Assembly (NCBI GenBank): GCA_030737835.1
Contig: CM060851.1
Span: 6,871,635-6,935,634 of the forward strand
DNA: 64,000 bases
DNA from: Acorus gramineus
Lineage: Eukaryota; Streptophyta; Magnoliopsida; Acorales; Acoraceae
Direction: 5' to 3'
Shown: positions 12,790 to 24,717 of the stretch, piece by piece
Layout: each line of letters starts with the position of its first letter
How positions within the stretch are numbered: position 1 is the stretch's first letter
Notes under the pieces: model-generated
The model's input: only the letters and a program-made list of their open reading frames with translations
The model's database searches: none
Told to the model about the DNA's origin: nothing
Program-made: the position numbers and the translations under genes

Positions 12790-13240
12790 TCAATCCCTAC
12801 AACTTCTGTTAATGGAAAAAAGAATCCACATTGGCAATCACAGACAAATATTTTAACAGCCTCAGCTGACATGATATTATTTCCTTGCAATCTCAGATTT
12901 TCATGTCATGTCTTCTTCAATTATCACTTCAAAAAGACAGAACCATTGGACAGAAAACAAAGCAAAGCAAAAATTACTAAAATCAACATCTTCATTGATA
13001 ATCACAGATCAATCCCTACAACTTCTGTTAATGGAAAAAAGAATCCACATTGTCACTCACAGGCGCTCACAGACAGACAAATATTTTAACAGCCTCAACT
13101 GACATGATAGATTTCCTTGCAATCTCAGATTTTGATGTCATGTCTTCCCCAACTAGCACTTCAAAAAGACAGAACCATTGGAGAGAAAACAAAGCAAAGC
13201 AAAAATTACTAAAATCAACATCTTCATTGATAATCACAGA
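12790..13240. repeat. Tandem duplication of about 220 bp on the 3' side of the 13.3-kb gene
   Basis: Unit 1 (12790-13008) and unit 2 (13009-13240) both run from TCAATCCCTACAACTTCTG to TTCATTGATAATCACAGA with few differences; unit 2 has a short insertion (CACTCACAGGCG). The array is about 90 bp beyond the stop codon of the minus-strand gene at 13331, so it may lie in its 3' UTR or just past it. Confidence 0.85.
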
Positions 13241-13330
13241 ACACCCACATCACAAAATCCATCAATAATGGTGGAAGACATAAATCAACAGTAAAAATTG
13301 AGACTGACCCACATGTTACCCTCCAAAGCT

Positions 13331-14170
13331 TCAACGAAATATGTGCTTCTCCTTAACAGGTGAAGAAGCCAAAGGTAGCACTTGTGAAGAACTCGAATGG
13401 TGTTGCTGCTGCTGCTGCTGTTGAGCTTTCTCTTTAGACTTCCCTATAACAATAGTGATAAAAGACCCATCATCATCAGCACCACCCAATGTAGGATTCG
13501 GTGGCTCACCGTTTCGAAGATGGGCCTTCTTCATCGCCTCCTCCATCAATGTCTTCCTATAGAGCTTCTCCTCTGCATCCTTCAAAAATTTGAATTTTGG
13601 GGGCGGCGAAGACTTCACTCTGCTCCAATCAATCCCCTCCGGTGATTCAAACAATGGGTTGAACTTGTTCTGGCTATAGCAATCCAATGGCGTCAATGGG
13701 GGGGTGAAGAACGGCGGGGAAGAGAGCGGCGTCAAGAATGGTGTCTCTGTCGCCACAATTACGTCGCTCAAGCTCCTTCCCCTTGAGCCTTTCTGGCTCT
13801 TGTCCTCGGACTCCATGTCCTCCTTGGTCTCCTCTTTGATGGTGAAGAGGAACCTCGGCGGGCCATGGAGGTTGTGAAGCCTCATGAGCTCCGTTTCAAC
13901 CCCCTCTTCGGATGGTTTGAGGAGGTGGTGATCGTGTTCGGTTTCGGTGACTATTCGGGGCTCCTGTGGGGTTAGAGCGGCTGTGGAGGCGGCCAAAGAG
14001 GAGTGCTTTTTGAAGCAGAAGAGAAGGTCTTCTCCGCCGTCGTCGACACCATTGTTGGCGATGATTCTCCTCTTCCACCAGAAGAGGTAATAGAGCTCCC
14101 CAATGAGGGCCAAGAAGAGGAACCCAAATACAAGGCTTAGGCCAATCCCCAATCCACTCAAAGATTTCAT
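13331..14170 (-). CDS. Single-pass membrane protein of unknown function (279 residues)
   Basis: One uninterrupted minus-strand frame from ATG (14168-14170) to TGA (13331-13333). Residues about 7-31 (GLGIGLSLVFGFLFLALIGE, then LYYLFWW) form one strong hydrophobic segment followed by a basic KRR, so it is probably a signal anchor with a long cytosolic tail. The tail is hydrophilic, rich in Ser, Pro and acidic residues (TPFLTPLSSPPFFTPPLTP), with a basic-acidic stretch KFKFLKDAEEKLYRKTLMEE and a C-terminal Gln run (seven Q, then HH and SSSS). The N-terminal pattern resembles plant membrane proteins without assigned function; no enzyme motif is seen. Codon use is more GC-rich than the flanks, supporting a real gene. 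A neighbouring-frame ORF at 13896-14177 is a shadow. An extra intron cannot be excluded. Confidence 0.75.
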   Translation of the reverse strand: MKSLSGLGIGLSLVFGFLFLALIGELYYLFWWKRRIIANNGVDDGGEDLLFCFKKHSSLAASTAALTPQEPRIVTETEHDHHLLKPSEEGVETELMRLHNLHGPPRFLFTIKEETKEDMESEDKSQKGSRGRSLSDVIVATETPFLTPLSSPPFFTPPLTPLDCYSQNKFNPLFESPEGIDWSRVKSSPPPKFKFLKDAEEKLYRKTLMEEAMKKAHLRNGEPPNPTLGGADDDGSFITIVIGKSKEKAQQQQQQQHHSSSSQVLPLASSPVKEKHIFR

Positions 14171-15155
14171 CTTTCAATCACATTCTCTCCCTCAAACACT
14201 GATAAAAAAATCCCAACTTTACAAACTTCCGATACAGACCCAAGTTTGCAAACACCAAGATTTAGCAATAATAATGCATACCCACTTGAAAAATCATCTG
14301 GAATCAAATTGGGGAAAATCAAGAACTCAGAAGGTAAAGGAACACCAAACCTTACTGGATCAGAATCTGAGATTGATTGCAAAATCCCCCCGAAACAGAG
14401 CTAAAAGAGCTTCTGCAATGCAAATAACAATGACCCAGAAGAAGAAACCCCATGAATCAGACCCGAAACCTCTGAAGAACCCATCTTTAAATGAAACAAG
14501 GAATATTTCAAGAAACCCATCAAAAAACAACATCAACCCATCTCACAAAATGGCCGAAAAATTCACAACAGATCACCGCTTAGAATGAACTGTGATGAAA
14601 ACAATGGATCACCTCCAAAAAACACTGAAACCTTCACAAAATCAGCCTTTTTTTTTTCTTCTTTTTTTTCCCCCCTTATTTGTTTTTTTGGACCAAAAAG
14701 GAAGAGAGTGTGATTAGGAAAGTCGCAAAAATCGAGGACTACTCACATGGGAATCCCCATGGAAATTGCCGGGTGCTTGTCTTTAGAAAGCTATGGTTTT
14801 TTTATATATATATTCTTTCATTGTGATTTTGATTTTATTTTGGTTTCTAAAGATGGGAATCAGCACTGACAAGTTAAGAGTGTGCACTTGTTTTATCATT
14901 CATGGCATGACAAGAATTTATGACATGAGAGAATTTACACGCTCTTCAACTCCTACGTTATAATTTATAATTAAAATTTATATTTGAATTGTAATTGGAG
15001 TTATCATGATCATATGTCAGAAAACAACCTAATAAAAGTTTGAAAAATAAAGTTCAAACCATAGCCATTTTATATTTGGGTATTTTTATTTTGTTAAGGA
15101 TATTTGGTATTGTTGATAGTTTTGTTTTCCTAATAATATCTTATGATTTTTATTT
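14171..15155. other. Upstream region of the membrane-protein gene, then intergenic
   Basis: Directly upstream on the minus strand, about 14171-14720 is more complex in composition than the flanks and likely holds the 5' UTR and promoter. A homopolymer T/C patch is at 14649-14686. A plus-strand ORF here (14103-14588) overlaps the gene start in antisense and looks spurious. From 14780 on it is AT-rich and featureless. Confidence 0.4.
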
Positions 15156-15163
15156 GGAGAAAA

Positions 15164-15552
15164 TATGCTGCGACTTGGGTCAGGTTGAATCGGAATCCGA
15201 CGGGTTGAATCTGATTTTTACATGGGTTGGGTTGACCAAATTGGGTTCGGGTTGATCAATTCGAGTTGACTCACAAATCGGGTTAGGTTCGGGTTGGCCT
15301 CACTCACAACCCAACTCAACCCGAACCCATAAATTAATAGTTAAAAAAAAAAATTATGGCCGTTCATTCTATAGCTTCTAATCTAGATAATCAAAATTTT
15401 AGGTAAACCTAGCTAATCTTACGGGTTGGGTCGGGTTGGTCCAATTCGGGTTGAAAATCGGGTTGGGTCGGATTAAGGTTGAGTAGTTTGGAATTCGAGT
15501 TAGGTTCGGATTAGAGTCACCCCGAACCCAATCCGCCCGAGTTGCAATCCAA
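15164..15552. mobile_element. Non-autonomous hAT element, 389 bp, perfect 8-bp TSD
   Basis: Flanked by GGAGAAAA at 15156-15163 and 15553-15560. Termini TATGCTGCGACTTGGG and (reverse complement) TTGGATTGCAACTCGGG are imperfect inverted repeats. The body is filled with GGGTTGGGT / CGGGTTG motifs on both strands, the subterminal-repeat layout also seen in the 8248-9097 element. Non-coding. Confidence 0.8.
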
Positions 15553-15565
15553 GGAGAAAATAACT

Positions 15566-16345
15566 AGACGTTCTTCTAGTAACTCCTATTATTTTTAGAT
15601 TTCTAATATGTTTGAAGATATTTTTAAGTCCCTATTTCTAAATCCTATTATTTCTAACTCTCGGGATAACATGTGTTAGATGATATGTTTGTTGTATCGA
15701 AAATTTTTTCACTTTCTTCATGTCTCTCGCAAACACCTTTTTCAACATCCTAAAATCTTAGTTTTCATTCTCTCTCCCAAAATCTGATAAGGTGAAACCC
15801 CCACCCATTCGTCATCCTCTTCATTTAGGTTTCTTGAATTCTCGGCCTTTTTTGGGCTTTGAAAGCATTACGTTGTTAAAAATATGAATTTATTGAAGGT
15901 GAAAGTGGTGAAGAAGAATGTGAAGTAGAAGATCGAGAAAGGTGGAAGAGAAGAAATTGGTGGTGAAGACTAAAGAATGAGAGAAGTAAGAAGAAGGAGA
16001 AAAATGTATACTTTTCAGGATATATACAGAAACACGAAACCCTTAATAATGTAAGGACTCTCTTTTGATCTTACTCAAAAGAAATGTGAAAATTAGGTTA
16101 TATAGTTATACGCAGATGACCTAATAATGTACCAAGTGAACCTGATATTGTACTCAGACGGTACACACGGAAAACCCGGGTATACTTGAATATTTAAAAA
16201 GTATTTTGTATGTGTGAATTGATGATACAGATGGGAATTGTTAGTTTTGATCTATAAATAATAGGAATAAAAAGTACGGACCTAAAGATATTTTAAAACA
16301 AACTAAAGACAAAAAAATAATAGGAGAATGACTATAAGGACAGTT
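15566..16345. mobile_element. DNA element with long terminal inverted repeats
   Basis: The left arm (about 15570-15660) reads CTAGTAACTCCTATTATTTT and continues through AAGATATTTTTAAGTCC. The reverse complement of the right end (about 16245-16340) repeats the order as TATAGTCATTCTCCTATTAT and AAAATATCTTTAGGTCC. The arms are about 85 bp. The interior (15700-16020) has a weakly gene-like, purine-rich stretch without a recognisable product. The TSD is not clear, so boundaries are approximate. Confidence 0.55.
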
Positions 16346-16590
16346 AATTAATTTCTATTTTTTATTTTTACGTAAATGATTAAATTCAATTTATTAGTAC
16401 ATATATTTTTTTCTTTTAAAAATACTTGCTCATGCATCTGAATTAAAAAAATATTAAAGCGCAACCAACAAAAAATACTACAAATAATACTGAACTTAAC
16501 ATCACTTTTTATATTTATTCAAAAGTGTGTAATCAATTAGATTTGACTTTTGCTGGATAAATTTCAATTAGACTCCAATATTACAATTTT

Positions 16591-16834
16591 TTTTGAGAGA
16601 ATGTAGTCATATTCTATTATGAAAAGATAAGATAGAACATGTCTGAATTGGGGGTGAGAGAGAATGGAGTAGAAGAAAAGGAAAAGGAAAAGGAAAAACA
16701 GCATGGCGACCCAAACTACAAGAATCCATCAGAACAAAAAACAGGCGGGTACATAAGACTTCTACCTGAACCTCAACACCATGCCACTACCCAGTGATAT
16801 GGAAAACCTGATAATCTGGATGTTCGCAACCCCG
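16591..16834 (-). mobile_element. 5'-truncated LINE tail with 16-bp TSD
   Basis: Direct repeats CCAATATTACAATTTT (16575-16590) and CCAACATTACAATTTT (16835-16850), one mismatch, flank the insert. On the minus strand it ends in a short A-run (T-run at 16585-16594 on the plus strand). Its sequence resembles the LINE tail at 24192-24700 (CATGCCACTACCCAGTGAT versus TATGCCACTACAAGGTGAT). Only 3' non-coding sequence is present. Confidence 0.75.
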
Positions 16835-17169
16835 CCAACATTACAATTTTATATATAAAACAATTGAATGGATCTTCTTTAAGAAAATATTTATTAATCG
16901 TGTGCAAGAGATACGTAACCCTTCATTAATTGTGAGTCATGGAATCAATTTTCGAAGACTCAAAATCTATGTACTAAAATCAGACATCATGTAAAACTAA
17001 TCACATAAAATTTCAACCTAACTAATAATATTTTTTTAGAAAAAGGAGGCTACTTTATTCACCTCATTATGTATTTATTTGATATAAGAATCTTTTCTCA
17101 AAATTTGAAGATAGTGTTATGAAAAATGTATTGGCTGGGAGTTGATTAGCCCAGCCAAATTTTTAAATA

Positions 17170-18349
17170 GGGTGGGGCTATTTACACCCCTTTTTTTTTT
17201 CCATTCACACCCAACATAAATGGGTGTGTGTTGGGTGTGCTTAGGTTGGGAGAGGGAGGAGTGTTAGGTGGGTAGAGCCGCAAAGGGCGGGGGCTGGGGC
17301 GGAGTCGGGAGAGGGCAGGGTGGGGTGGAGGAGGAGGGGAGGCGGTGGTGAGGAGGAGGAGGTGGCAAAGGGGGTGGGATCAGTGGCGGAGGTAGGGTTT
17401 GCGGTGAGGGTCATGGAGGAGGCGGACTCGGCGGACTTTGCAGGAACGATCATCCACCGTCATTGTTGGTATGGTTTTCATTGGTAGGGGACAACTTCTT
17501 GTTGGATTTTTGTGTATATGAAAATGTTTTATGTGTTTAGTATATATTTTATTGTTTTATGTATCCATGGACACTGAAACTGTCGACAAAGTCAAATTTT
17601 GTAAACACTGTATCTGTCGACAAGGTCTTACAAATAAAAGCCAAGTGGTTTCTGGACCCAGAGGTACTGAAACTGTTGACAGGGTCCGATTTTGTAGACA
17701 CTGGATCTGTCGATGAGGTTTCATAAACAAAGCTAAGTGATTTTTGGATGCGACATGAGCTATTACCATAAAGGGAGGTGAGGGAGACAACTAATTTGTT
17801 ATTTTTTTGTGGAGATTTGGAGGGACAAATGAAATGTTAAATTTTTTTTTCTGAAAGGATTGACATATGGGGTATCTATGAAATGTGAAACCGTCGACAC
17901 TGATAGTGTCTATGCGTGCAGAAAAAGGTCAACTTGTTCACATCTTCTATTCCATCCCCCCCCCCCCCCCCCCCCCAACCTCGTCTCCAGGTCTGCCTCG
18001 TCTTTGCCTACGCCCACCACTCCTTCTACGACCACTGCTTCCACGCACTCGCCTCGAAAACCCACCACCAGCCCAACATTGATTTTGATCGGGCGACTCT
18101 CCTCACCGCCTTCTCGGATCTCCGCAGACGTTGAGGGCTGCCAACGTATCTTCTCGGAGGCGCTCTTCCCCACCCGGGCCAGCCCCGCCCTCTGCCCTAG
18201 CCTTCCTTCTCCTCCTCCTCCTCTTGCATAAATGGATCTTTTGTAAGATCCATTTACTTGGGGGTGTTTAAAACACTCAACTTCTTTGGGTGAGGTGTAT
18301 AAAGGCAGGAGTGTGTGTGGTAAAAAGAGGGGTGCAAATAGGTAGACCC
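17170..18349. mobile_element. MULE-type element, 1180 bp, carrying GC-rich gene-like pieces
   Basis: Termini GGGTGGGGCTATTTACACCC and (reverse complement) GGGTCTACCTATTTGCACCC are inverted repeats. Flanking 9-mers TTTTAAATA (17161-17169) and TTTCAAATA (18350-18358) match at 8 of 9 bases, the Mutator target size. Inside are a purine-rich GC-rich stretch (17240-17460), an imperfect internal repeat encoding TETVDKVKFCKHCICR and TETVDRVRFCRHWICR (17571-17715), a run of C bases (about 17957-17976), and a GC-rich coding-like stretch (17985-18230; one frame reads LVFAYAHHSFYDHCFHALAS, then DFDRATLLTAFSDLRR). The host gene of that fragment was not recognised. This looks like a Pack-MULE. Confidence 0.75.
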
Positions 18350-18377
18350 TTTCAAATATCCCAAATAGTCATTGACC

Positions 18378-18746
18378 TAGAGTCGACCCTGGATAAAAGT
18401 CACAAAGGCAATTGCTTCAGGTCTCCACCCAAGGAGGGCCCCTAAAAACCATGTGATAAATGGAATTTAAAAAATGGATAGTGAGGTGTGTTAATTTTTT
18501 TAATTAAAGAGTAAATTAGTTTATCTCATTTTCTAAAGTCAAGCCTAAAATATCTCTCCTCCCAAATCTATCTAACTATTTCAATTTCAAGACCATCTCT
18601 TTTCATCTTTCTCATCATATCTCTCTCCCACTCCCCAAGAGCAAAATTCAAGCAAACTATTTTCTTTTTTAAATATATATAGGGGCACGTTTTTAAAAGA
18701 TTATCTAGAGCTTAATCAAACAAATCAATTTTCAAGACTGGCCATG
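18378..18746. mobile_element. hAT-like non-autonomous element (GGCCNNTTGCCTAGGGCCCC family)
   Basis: The left end (TAGAGTCGACCCTGGATA, then AAGGCAATTGCTTCAGG and GGAGGGCCCC) and right end (AATTTTCAAGACTGGCCATG) match in order the ends of the larger element at 54192-55050. Flanking 8-mers share only four bases, so the TSD is eroded. Non-coding. Confidence 0.5.
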
Positions 18747-20944
18747 TCAAGACCTTTTAAAAAGTTCTGATACAACTTTTATAAATAGTCTCTCTTTCTC
18801 TCATCTCTCAATCGGACTTATAACCCTCACTTTTACAATATAAGTGCTGGTAGCAAGGTCTATATTTTTCAAACAAAAATAATAATAATTATAAATCGTG
18901 GAATTTTTTTTAAGGATAAAACAAATGAATGTTTTCAGTAAATTCAATTGTAAAAACCCATTTTAAGTGAAAAGTTTTTTTTCAAACAAAATAACAATTG
19001 ACAACGGATTTGGTAATTTTTGATAAAATTTTTTTTTATGGTGGAATCATACTAAAGTAAAACTTGTTTTCAAACCCTCATATACGAAAACTAAATTTTA
19101 ATTATAAAAACAATTTTTTAGAAATCCAAGATGATCATTTGTTTGGAAAAGATATTTTAAAAATTGATTTAACTGATAAACTATTTTTTGAACTTGTTGT
19201 CAAACACTAATCCATGGGTTCAAAAATTCATCAAGAACGCTAATACACACGGTTTGTTTCGCAACTATGTTGCAGCTTAGAAAAAAGAAATGCGCAAGTG
19301 TATGATATACTATCGCGATATATAAATTGTTTTTTTCAAAAAAAAGAATAAATTATTGTATCTCAGTATACATTTCATATTTTTATAAATATATGTATAT
19401 ATATATTTTTAAAAAATGATAATAATTACGGATAGATTACACACAGAGCTAATACACATCAATTCCCATTCATCAATATTTGAAACAAAAACAAAACCTT
19501 CAAACCTTCAAAGCTAACATTCAGTGGAATTGAGAGGAGGGGGGAGAGATGAATAACGACCAATTGAATAGGACAGAATAGGGAGGCAATCGTGGGCCCC
19601 ATATAGGCCCACCACACATGAAAGATGTTCTGGTAGATATTGCCAGGCCCAATATCACGGTCACGGGCATCATCAATTCGTATGCGGACAACCATCGGTC
19701 AGCCTGTATGAATCCAAACCCACAAATGTACGTCCGACCGTATTTAAAGAAAACATTTTATGGGTTTTTGCATATAGGCCCCTATAAAAAAAGACGTTGC
19801 TATATCTTGTTAAAATTTTTACACATTTTTTAAAAATAAGTTCATATAATTCATTAGAATATATATATATATATATATATATTGTCTTTTAAATATATAT
19901 ATATTTTATTAGATAAGATATACTATTTTAAAAAAATAAAAATATGTGTCAATTGCAAACGAGATTGTAAACAGAGTTAAAGTCCCATTTGAAAATGGAT
20001 TTGAGAATTAACTTTTCTTCAAAAGTTGAGTTTAAATATGAGTTTAAAGTTGGGTTTCTTCAAACGCACCCTTAGTCTCACATTTTCTAAAGAAAACTCT
20101 GTCCCAGTCAAGAGTTATAACAGGAGAATTATGTGGTAGTGGTTTTTACACAATTAAATAAACTTTTTGGGTGCAAATTTTTAGATTATTCACTTTCTAA
20201 AATATCATTAAGGACATTTGTGGAGGCAAAAAAAACCGTAATTGGGAGCCTAGAAATGTTTCAAATAATCAATTATATTAAGATAAATGATAATATCATT
20301 TACTTACAGGATTATTGTAGGAGAATAGGTGGTAGATCCAACAGATCATGTCAGTTCTCAATGACTGCATAAGTGGTTAAAAAAATATGATAAATTTTTA
20401 TGTTACACATGAAATACCACGTACCAATCTCAAATTTGTACCCAAAGCTTGATAGGATTTCTTAGGTGCATGCTAATGATTGAATCCCCTCCCTCTTAAA
20501 AAATAAAGAGCAGTGGGTTTAATTTTTTCATAGTTAATTTTTTAAAAATACATCTTAATAAGTGTTAAACAAATTATTTTGTGATTCATTTCACTTGAAA
20601 AAAGGAACATTTGATGGAGATTTAGCAATGTCATGAACTCATGACACCAAATGTTTGAAAAAAAAAAGGAACAAGAAAAATCGGCTTGTTTAGCTTTATT
20701 AAGAAATTGTAAAAAATAAAATAAAATTGATTTATTAAAAACTTATGAGTATTTATCTTTTGTGTGAATAATTATAATTTTTTATTCTATGAGTATGCAC
20801 TAGAGTCCATTTTAAGATTCTACCTAGACCTACCAGTCCCTAATATCTGGCAGACCCTGGATTTTTCCGTTATATGTAACAAGATTAAGTAGTGGTAGGG
20901 AGTGAGGATGTATTTAAATAGATATTCAGTTACATATTTTTAAA
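18747..20944. other. AT-rich intergenic with minor repeats
   Basis: Contains a (TA)n run at about 19858-19882 and a small MITE-like inverted repeat at about 19981-20073 (left GTCCCATTTGAAAATGG, right AAACGCACCCTTAG). A GC-richer patch at 19560-19740 has short frames on both strands without recognisable similarity. Near 20815-20875 a fragment resembles an end of the 18378 family. No gene supported. Confidence 0.4.
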
Positions 20945-21510
20945 AGGAAAAATTGCACATACCCCCCCCCCCCCAAGATATGTAAATCCAGATAAATTTA
21001 TGTATTTTTTTAAAAATTCAAATAACCCTCTACAGACATAACTAAAATCTAAATTACCTCTTCTGTCAGTTATGTTAACTTTAGGTTACCTGAATTTAAT
21101 CTAACCATGTAAATTTACATTTATACCATCACTAAACAAATGTAAATCTAACATCCCCTTCTTCCTTTTCTCTTCCTCTTCCTCTTCTTCTTCCTCTTCC
21201 ACTCCTCCTCCTCCTTCTTCTTCTTCTTGAAGTTTAAAGTTTTTTATTTGGGTTGTATAAAAGAGTAAAAACATAATTGTGTGGGGTTATTTGTGTTTTT
21301 TGTAGTTTACAAGGGGTTACCTGGATTATTACATTTTGTCTGGATTAAGATAACATAATATTTCATGCATATTCTAATTTTGTCCGCGGTTATTTAACAC
21401 AAAAGGGTGATTTAGTTATGTTTGTGGGGGGTTATTTGAATTATGGGAAAAGGAGGAGCTTATCTGGACTTTCATATATTCGTGAAGGTTATATGCGTAT
21501 TTTTCTCATA
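20945..21510. mobile_element. MITE related to the GGAAAAATCC family, with poly-C and CTT-rich core
   Basis: The left end GGAAAAATTGCACATA is followed by a C13-C14 run. The right end read on the other strand gives GAGAAAAATACGCATATAAC, then a shared TCCAGATAA motif. The centre has a (CTT/CTC)n pyrimidine tract (21165-21230). No TSD was found. Confidence 0.5.
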
Positions 21511-24174
21511 ATCGAATTCATTGCAAGGCATTTTACATTTTCATTTATTGAGATGCACACCATTCTGTGTAGCAGGTGCGATGAAGGAGCATTTTAGATT
21601 GTTTTATTGAATAAACTTTTATTCTAATATCTGTTTAGTACATTATGGAACAATATATAATATATCTGAAGGTTAACTTTATCGCATTAATGAAAGAATC
21701 ACACATGTGCAGTGTAGCCATTGATTAATGATGGAACCAAAGCTTGGACTAAATTAATTTGAGAATAAATTGAATCAAATATATCTGACATTGCAGCTTC
21801 AGGAATACAAACAACTACCCAGCAAATTCTGCAGCTGCATGCATTGAAAACAAATTTTTCTCTTAAATGTCCAACATGGGCCTTCTCTATTGTGTGTGTG
21901 AGTTTGTTTGTTTGTTTTTAATTCATTCCACATTTCCACTTGCCAGTAATGGCAGGTCACTGTATCCAATATGGTACCATTGGTATGCTATAAAATAAAC
22001 TTTTATACACTTGATTTTTAATAAAATAATTCCTCAATCTTATAGTTCTAATTTTTTCCTAAACCAAAATGGTGAATGCTTCATCAAAAAGATCCATCAC
22101 GCTGAAGGATCAAGAAAGTTTGGGATCACCATCATAATCAATCAGACCTTCTTTGACTGTGAGCTATGTTAATTTTTAGTGAAGTATGCCACAATACAAG
22201 ATATTATAATATCCATGAACATAATCAATTTTATTTTAAAAAAGTTAGTCACTCCTGACATTAATTTAGTGTAATATGTATCCTTTTTAAATACTAATTG
22301 TAGGAGCCAAACAAACCCACCCAAATAATGATGTCACGTTGGTTAATCACTCTAATCAATGGTGTAATTAATGGGTGACATTTATGAGAATTCAAATTTA
22401 AATCTTAGCATAATAATAAGGGTTTATATGTGTTAAGAGTAGGTATTGGTATCGAGTCTTCACATTGATTTAACTCCTGTGTATTTCTGTGGGTTTGGAT
22501 ACACAGGCAAATGTAGCCTACCTAGTTCGATCATAAGGCCAGCTATGAAAGGGGCCTCAATTATCCAAAAAAACAATAAATGCAATTCCCATATATAATT
22601 AAAGAAAATTGAATATGACAGATGTAGGGATGTTCTCTCAGTCATTGTAAATAAGTAAGAAAGAGATAACAAAAAGAGACACACCATATAAAGATCCATC
22701 CTAGACCCCTAGTTTGTGGCATCAAACGGAAAGAAATTGGGCACCACACTAAATTTATCCTAATTGAAATGTGGGGTGATATAAATGAAAAAAAGGGGTG
22801 ATTGACACTTTTTTTTTTAATTAATACTTTATGTAAAAATATTTACTTAATTGAATGATGTACATATGCATGCAAGCTAATACATGTTTAGCAGTTAATC
22901 AGCATTGATACACCAACACTTTTTCTCTTGGAAGCCTCAAGTATTATATAATGTATGGTCGATTTGTTGGCCATTATTTTTGGGTGGTGCCAGTAGACAC
23001 ATGGAAGATGCCATGATTGAAGAGGATACATAAGGAATTCAATTGCCACATGGAGTCTCTTTTTATTTGTCATCAGTGTCTCACATGCAAAATGGGCCAT
23101 TGTTTTTTCTTTTTTTCCCTCACTATCAGTGTTATGGGTGCCTGCAAGTGTCTGGCAAATGATGTGTGCCTGCATTGATGAAGTAAAAAGGAACTTCCAA
23201 TCATTTTACTTTGTTCAATGGCAAAATCAAAATGTTGATTATAATCATTCATTGAAAGGACTGGCCTTTGTTTAGAGTTCAAATGCATACAGTCAGTGAT
23301 TCAGAATGAGTGATCGACATGTAGCTGGAGTGATTGGAGAACTAGAAACATCCAAGGGGTGAAATCACAAAACTAACCGTGGGTAGGAAAAAATGGTGAC
23401 AATTTCGAAATCTCACAAAATTTGACGTGTTGTGGTGTATATTGTGGAGAAGATCTGAATTATTGCATGGTGGTTTCGCCACTAACCATGAAAATTTTAA
23501 TCCCCTTAAATAAGAAATTTACTATTTATATTAAATATTCGCATAACAATATCTCCTTCTTCATAAATCAAAATTAGTTGTCATCAATTCTAACCGTCTA
23601 TAATGCTCGCTTAATTGTTCTATTGTTTTTGTAAATTTTTTATTTTGGTTTAATCAGGTTCCTAATTGAGTTTGATTGAGTCATTATGAAAGGATTTATA
23701 GTCTATAAGTTATTTTTCTGTCAATAATATTTAATATTCAGTGTCACTCAGTATTTTTTTTTTTTTCATTTTGAGAGTTGTGTTCTGAGATCTTGATATA
23801 TATAAGATCGTTTTATCATTTCTTACTGCATTATTCGGACTTATCTGATTAAGTTGATCATACTCCTAGGTGGTTGAGATGACTTGTAAGGCTCCCACAT
23901 TGGGATGACCTCCAAATTTTTATTTTTTTTAAGGAAAACCTTCAAAAATATTTGTTTTCTCATTTATTGTGTCTATTTTCTAAGTTTTTGTATAATAGGG
24001 TCCTATTTTAGAAATATGTCTACGACTTCATTTACCTTGTCTAAATTCAGAGTCAACCCTGTAAGTGATACACAAGAATTGTATGTAATCATCCCCATCC
24101 ATACATTTCAACTAATATTGCCGTATTGGTGATGAAACTTCAAGTAAATGAAGAACGATAAAGACAAAGCTCTA
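21511..24174. other. Intergenic, nothing recognised
   Basis: About 2.7 kb of AT-rich DNA. The ORFs of 70-95 codons here lack family motifs and overlap on opposite strands (22460-23290). No transposon termini with matching flanks were found. Confidence 0.4.
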
Positions 24175-24191
24175 AATTTAGAGACCATTGT

Positions 24192-24700
24192 GTTTTTTTT
24201 TTTTTGAGAAAAGGTAGATCTTACTATCGGTACTTCCATTATTAAAAGTTGGTTATAAGTCCAAATTGGGGATGAGAGGATACAAAGAAAAAAATAAGAA
24301 GAGAAAAGGCAATTATGGTACAGAAACAAAAGGCACGAGGGATTTGGATGATTAGTAGGTGTGGCATCTACCAATTACTCCAAGAGACCCCTCCCCCCCT
24401 CCCCCCCCCCCCCCCCCAACGCAACTCTATGCCACTACAAGGTGATGATCAAACGGCCTCTGTCGAGAAAATCTCCCTAACCCCTACAATCCCTCGTCCC
24501 CACTCCGTGATAGATAGAGACACCATTTCCCATATGTTCTCTACATAGACCCGCGAGCCCCTAAAGATCGCCTCGTTCCTAGTTCTCCATATCGCCCACG
24601 TGACCGCCGGGATCACTGATCGGAGCATGATGTTGACAAGTCTTGAGTTCTCTGGTCTACGGAGAAGTTTCCCCACCTCCCACAGGGACTCGGTGTCAAC
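24192..24700 (-). mobile_element. 5'-truncated LINE insertion with perfect 17-bp TSD
   Basis: Identical 17-mers AATTTAGAGACCATTGT stand at 24175-24191 and 24701-24717. The plus-strand insert begins with a T-run (24193-24205), the poly-A tail of a minus-strand retrotransposon. Frame 24676-24449 encodes VIPAVTWAIWRTRNEAIFRG, like the cysteine-poor C-terminal tail typical of plant L1-type ORF2 (compare AVTWAIWRTRNEAIF with ITVWATWTAQNHLIF at 44.6 kb). A run of C bases is at about 24391-24418. Only the 3' end of ORF2 and the UTR are present. Confidence 0.9.
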
Positions 24701-24717
24701 AATTTAGAGACCATTGT